A stretch of 64,000 bases of DNA from Stenotrophomonas maltophilia D457. GTDB lineage: Bacteria > Pseudomonadota > Gammaproteobacteria > Xanthomonadales > Xanthomonadaceae. Both the position numbers and the translations under genes were made by a program. The notes under the pieces are model-generated. The model did no database searches. It was not told where the DNA came from and saw only the letters and a list, made by a program, of their open reading frames with translations. Of the stretch, positions 61,945 to 64,000 are shown piece by piece (position 1 is the first letter of the stretch; each line of letters begins with the position of its first letter). The stretch is from assembly GCF_000284595.1 (NCBI RefSeq), contig NC_017671.1, positions 1,707,001 through 1,771,000 on the forward strand. The letters are read 5' to 3'.

Positions 61945-62581
61945 GGAAGACCTGACGATCACTGGCAAAGAGCTAGCCTCGCTGATCGGCTGCAAGCCGT
62001 CCTACGTGGTCGAGCTGCGAAAGAAGGGCAGGGTGGTGGTGGGGGCGGGTGGCAAGGGATTCCTGAAGGCCGCCTCCCTGGAGCTCTACGCTCGCACCGC
62101 AGACCCGGTCTATGCCGGCATCGCCCAGCGGCACGCAGAGGAGCGTGGCAGCTCGCTGCTGGGGAGCGGGGAGGGTGCCAATGCTCTCGACCCCGACATC
62201 GATGACGATGAAGAGGACAGCGACGAGGACGATTCCAGGCCCTCACGGGCCGGCCGGCCGCAGACCCCGGATTCCGCGCGCAAAGCAAAGGCGCTGGCCG
62301 ACAAGGCGGAGACCGACGCGCACATGGCGCATATCGCGCTGCAGAAGGAGCTGGGGCTGCTGCTGCCTCGCGCGGACGTAGAAGCCTTCCTCGCTGAGCA
62401 CGCAACGACATTCCGGGGGGCGATGGAGCGCCTGGCCGATACGCTGGCGCCGCAGCTAGCCGCCACGCTGGATGAGGCTGGGTGCCGGCGGCTGGTCTGG
62501 GATGAGGTGAGCCACGCTTTGGAAGAACTTAGCCAGGGCTTCCGCACGTTGGCAGCCAAGGCAGCGGAGGCTGCGGAATGA
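61937..62581 (+). CDS. Putative terminase small subunit (Nu1-like)
   Basis: A 214-residue protein. The N-terminal winged helix is LTITGKELASLIGCKPSYVVELRKKG, like phage Nu1-type DNA-binding heads. An acidic Asp-rich linker at about 90-107 is followed by a long helical part (KAKALADKAETDAHMAHIAL). It lies directly before the GpA-type large subunit with a 4-bp overlap, which supports the call. Confidence 0.78.
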   Translation: MAEEDLTITGKELASLIGCKPSYVVELRKKGRVVVGAGGKGFLKAASLELYARTADPVYAGIAQRHAEERGSSLLGSGEGANALDPDIDDDEEDSDEDDSRPSRAGRPQTPDSARKAKALADKAETDAHMAHIALQKELGLLLPRADVEAFLAEHATTFRGAMERLADTLAPQLAATLDEAGCRRLVWDEVSHALEELSQGFRTLAAKAAEAAE

Positions 62582-64000
62582 TGGAGGCACAGAGCTGCCT
62601 GGCGTTGGTGCTGGCGCGCTCGCTGCAGCCGCGACGGCCGATGAGCGTGTCGCAGTGGTGCGATGAGCACATGCGTCTGTCCACCAAGAGCGGCAGCAAG
62701 CCCGGGCGCTGGGTGACGGATCGCAACCCGCCCCTGCGCGAGCCGATGGACAACATGTCTGCCCGAAGCCCCGTCCACGACCAGGTCTGCATGTTCCCGA
62801 TCCAGTTCGGCAAGAGCCAGCTGGCGACCAATGCCATGGCTTACTGGATGGACTACGCCCCCGGCCCGATGATGTATGCGCTGCCGGGCGAGGTGTCCAT
62901 GAACAAATGGATCGCCCAGAAGCTCAACCCCATGATCGAGGTCTGTAAAGCGGTCAAGAAGGCGCTGACCAGCACCGCCAGCCGCGACAGCGCCAACCAG
63001 CGCACGTTCAAGGACTTCGCTGGTGGCCAGCTGTTCGTGGAGCACATGGGCAGCCCGCAGCGCCTGAAGTCCTCGACGGTGAAGTACCTGCAGGTGGATG
63101 AGATCGATGAGGCGCCGCAGCAGCTCTCCACTGGCGACGATCCGGTGAAGATGCTAGACGGCCGTACATCGTCTTTCCCGACCACCTACAAGCGGCAGTA
63201 CATCAGCACCCCGGGCATCGCAGGGCTCAGCCGGATTGCGAAGCTGTACGACAAGAGCGATCAGCGTCGGTATCACGTGCCGTGTCCCCACTGCGGCCAC
63301 TTCCAGGCGTTGCAGTGGAGTGGCCTGGTGTGGTCGCCCGACAGGAGTCGCGCGTGGTATGCGTGCTGCGAGTGTGGCGTCGCGATCGAGGAACACTGCA
63401 AGACAGAGATGATTGCCAAGGGGCGCTGGGTCGCTGCCAATCCTGACTCGCAGATCCGCGGCTACACCATCAACTGCCTGTACTACCAGTTTGGCCTGGG
63501 TCCACGCTGGCTGGACCTGGTGAAAGAGTGGCTGGAGGCGCAGGGCGATCCAGCTTCCCTCAAGACCTTCGTGAATGACCGCTTGGCAGAGACGTGGGAA
63601 GACCCGGCAATGCGGGCAGTCAAGCACAACGTCATCAAGGATCGTGCCGAGCCGTATGCGCTTCGCTCGGCTCCGCAAGGTGTGCTGGCTATCACCGTAG
63701 GAGTGGATACGCAGGACAACCGCCTTGCTATTCACGTCGTCGGCTGGGGACGAGGTATGACCGCCTGGACGCTGGACTATGTGGAACTGCAGGGCGATCC
63801 AGCCGAGGAAGCGGTGTGGGTAGCCCTGACCGATTTGCTCAACCGCGCAATCGAGCGCGAAGATGGCGCGCTGCTCCGGCCGATGGCAGTGGCCATCGAC
63901 GCTGGTGGCCACCGCACCGAGGCCGTCAAAAACTACGTCCGTCAGCGGCGCATCACTCGTCCAATGTGCATCTTCGGTGCCGTACCCAACAACGCTCCCG
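62578..64000 (+). CDS. Terminase large subunit, GpA type (partial)
   Basis: 474 codons from ATG 62578 to the window end without a stop. The packaging ATPase has a Walker A-like QFGKS near 76-80 and Walker B VDEID near 174. A zinc ribbon CPHCG...CCECG starts near 236, and the nuclease start GVDTQDNRL is near 376. Lambda gpA-type proteins are about 640 residues, so roughly a quarter is missing. It cuts and packages phage DNA. Confidence 0.93.
   Translation, partial: MMEAQSCLALVLARSLQPRRPMSVSQWCDEHMRLSTKSGSKPGRWVTDRNPPLREPMDNMSARSPVHDQVCMFPIQFGKSQLATNAMAYWMDYAPGPMMYALPGEVSMNKWIAQKLNPMIEVCKAVKKALTSTASRDSANQRTFKDFAGGQLFVEHMGSPQRLKSSTVKYLQVDEIDEAPQQLSTGDDPVKMLDGRTSSFPTTYKRQYISTPGIAGLSRIAKLYDKSDQRRYHVPCPHCGHFQALQWSGLVWSPDRSRAWYACCECGVAIEEHCKTEMIAKGRWVAANPDSQIRGYTINCLYYQFGLGPRWLDLVKEWLEAQGDPASLKTFVNDRLAETWEDPAMRAVKHNVIKDRAEPYALRSAPQGVLAITVGVDTQDNRLAIHVVGWGRGMTAWTLDYVELQGDPAEEAVWVALTDLLNRAIEREDGALLRPMAVAIDAGGHRTEAVKNYVRQRRITRPMCIFGAVPNNAP

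Larger units (their letters stand above)
46304..64000. mobile_element. Prophage, left part, at tRNA-Cys
   Basis: Integrase next to tRNA-Cys, early operon, immunity region, primase and terminase in temperate-phage order. The exact left boundary (within the tRNA 3' end) cannot be fixed because attR lies beyond the window. Structural genes continue past 64000. Confidence 0.9.

Overview
The window is GC-rich, densely coded DNA that best fits a Xanthomonadaceae chromosome, most likely Stenotrophomonas. This is inferred from base composition, codon use and the type of ICE and prophage; no rRNA or species-specific housekeeping gene is present. It has three parts: the right-hand part of an integrative and conjugative element (ICE, 1-38007), a short chromosomal stretch (38008-46246), and the left part of a lambdoid-style prophage integrated at tRNA-Cys (about 46304 to beyond 64000).

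ICE (1-38007). Nearly all genes read leftward. From the right end inward come a DUF305 membrane protein, an ICE hypothetical, AlpA, ParA, a small HicA-like protein, ParB, DUF2857, an STY4528-type replication protein, TIGR03761, DUF3158, SSB and topoisomerase III. This is the maintenance and processing module of the clc/PFGI-1 ICE family. A heavy-metal cargo block follows (19.8-25.6 kb): a CDF transporter, a MerR-type Cd/Pb regulator, a P-type ATPase with four N-terminal metal-binding domains, lspA and a tiny Cys-rich exported peptide. Further left are about 17 conserved ICE accessory genes (DUF3085, DUF3577, DUF932, DUF3275, a DUF6094 N6-adenine methyltransferase fold, an SNF2-like helicase and others) and a PilL-type lipoprotein. 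Many of these are preceded by structured 5' leaders that look like a recurring RNA family. A 3.9 kb Tn21-type mercury transposon (merR-T-P-A plus a dead tnpA) has split the DUF3085 gene, and its TGATT target duplication is intact. The right end is a partial tRNA-Gly 3' end (attR, 37992-38007). A TTGCCG-17-TATAAT promoter just inside it points outward, as the Pcirc promoter does in ICEclc.

Chromosome (38008-46246). An FAD-dependent oxidoreductase, an IS5-family (IS427-group) insertion, three identical tRNA-Gly(GCC) genes and a four-gene tripartite ABC efflux operon (TolC-like lipoprotein, DevC-like permease, ATPase, DevB-like adaptor), then two small membrane proteins on the opposite strand. 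tRNA-Cys follows.

Prophage (46.3-64 kb). A tyrosine integrase sits directly beside tRNA-Cys. A long leftward operon of small early genes includes a C5 cytosine methyltransferase with an eight-fold repeated variable region. An immunity region has a CI-like repressor, a Cro-like protein, a CII-like protein and two operator arrays spaced about 25 bp. Rightward genes encode a P4-type primase-helicase, a putative small terminase and a GpA-type large terminase that runs off the window.
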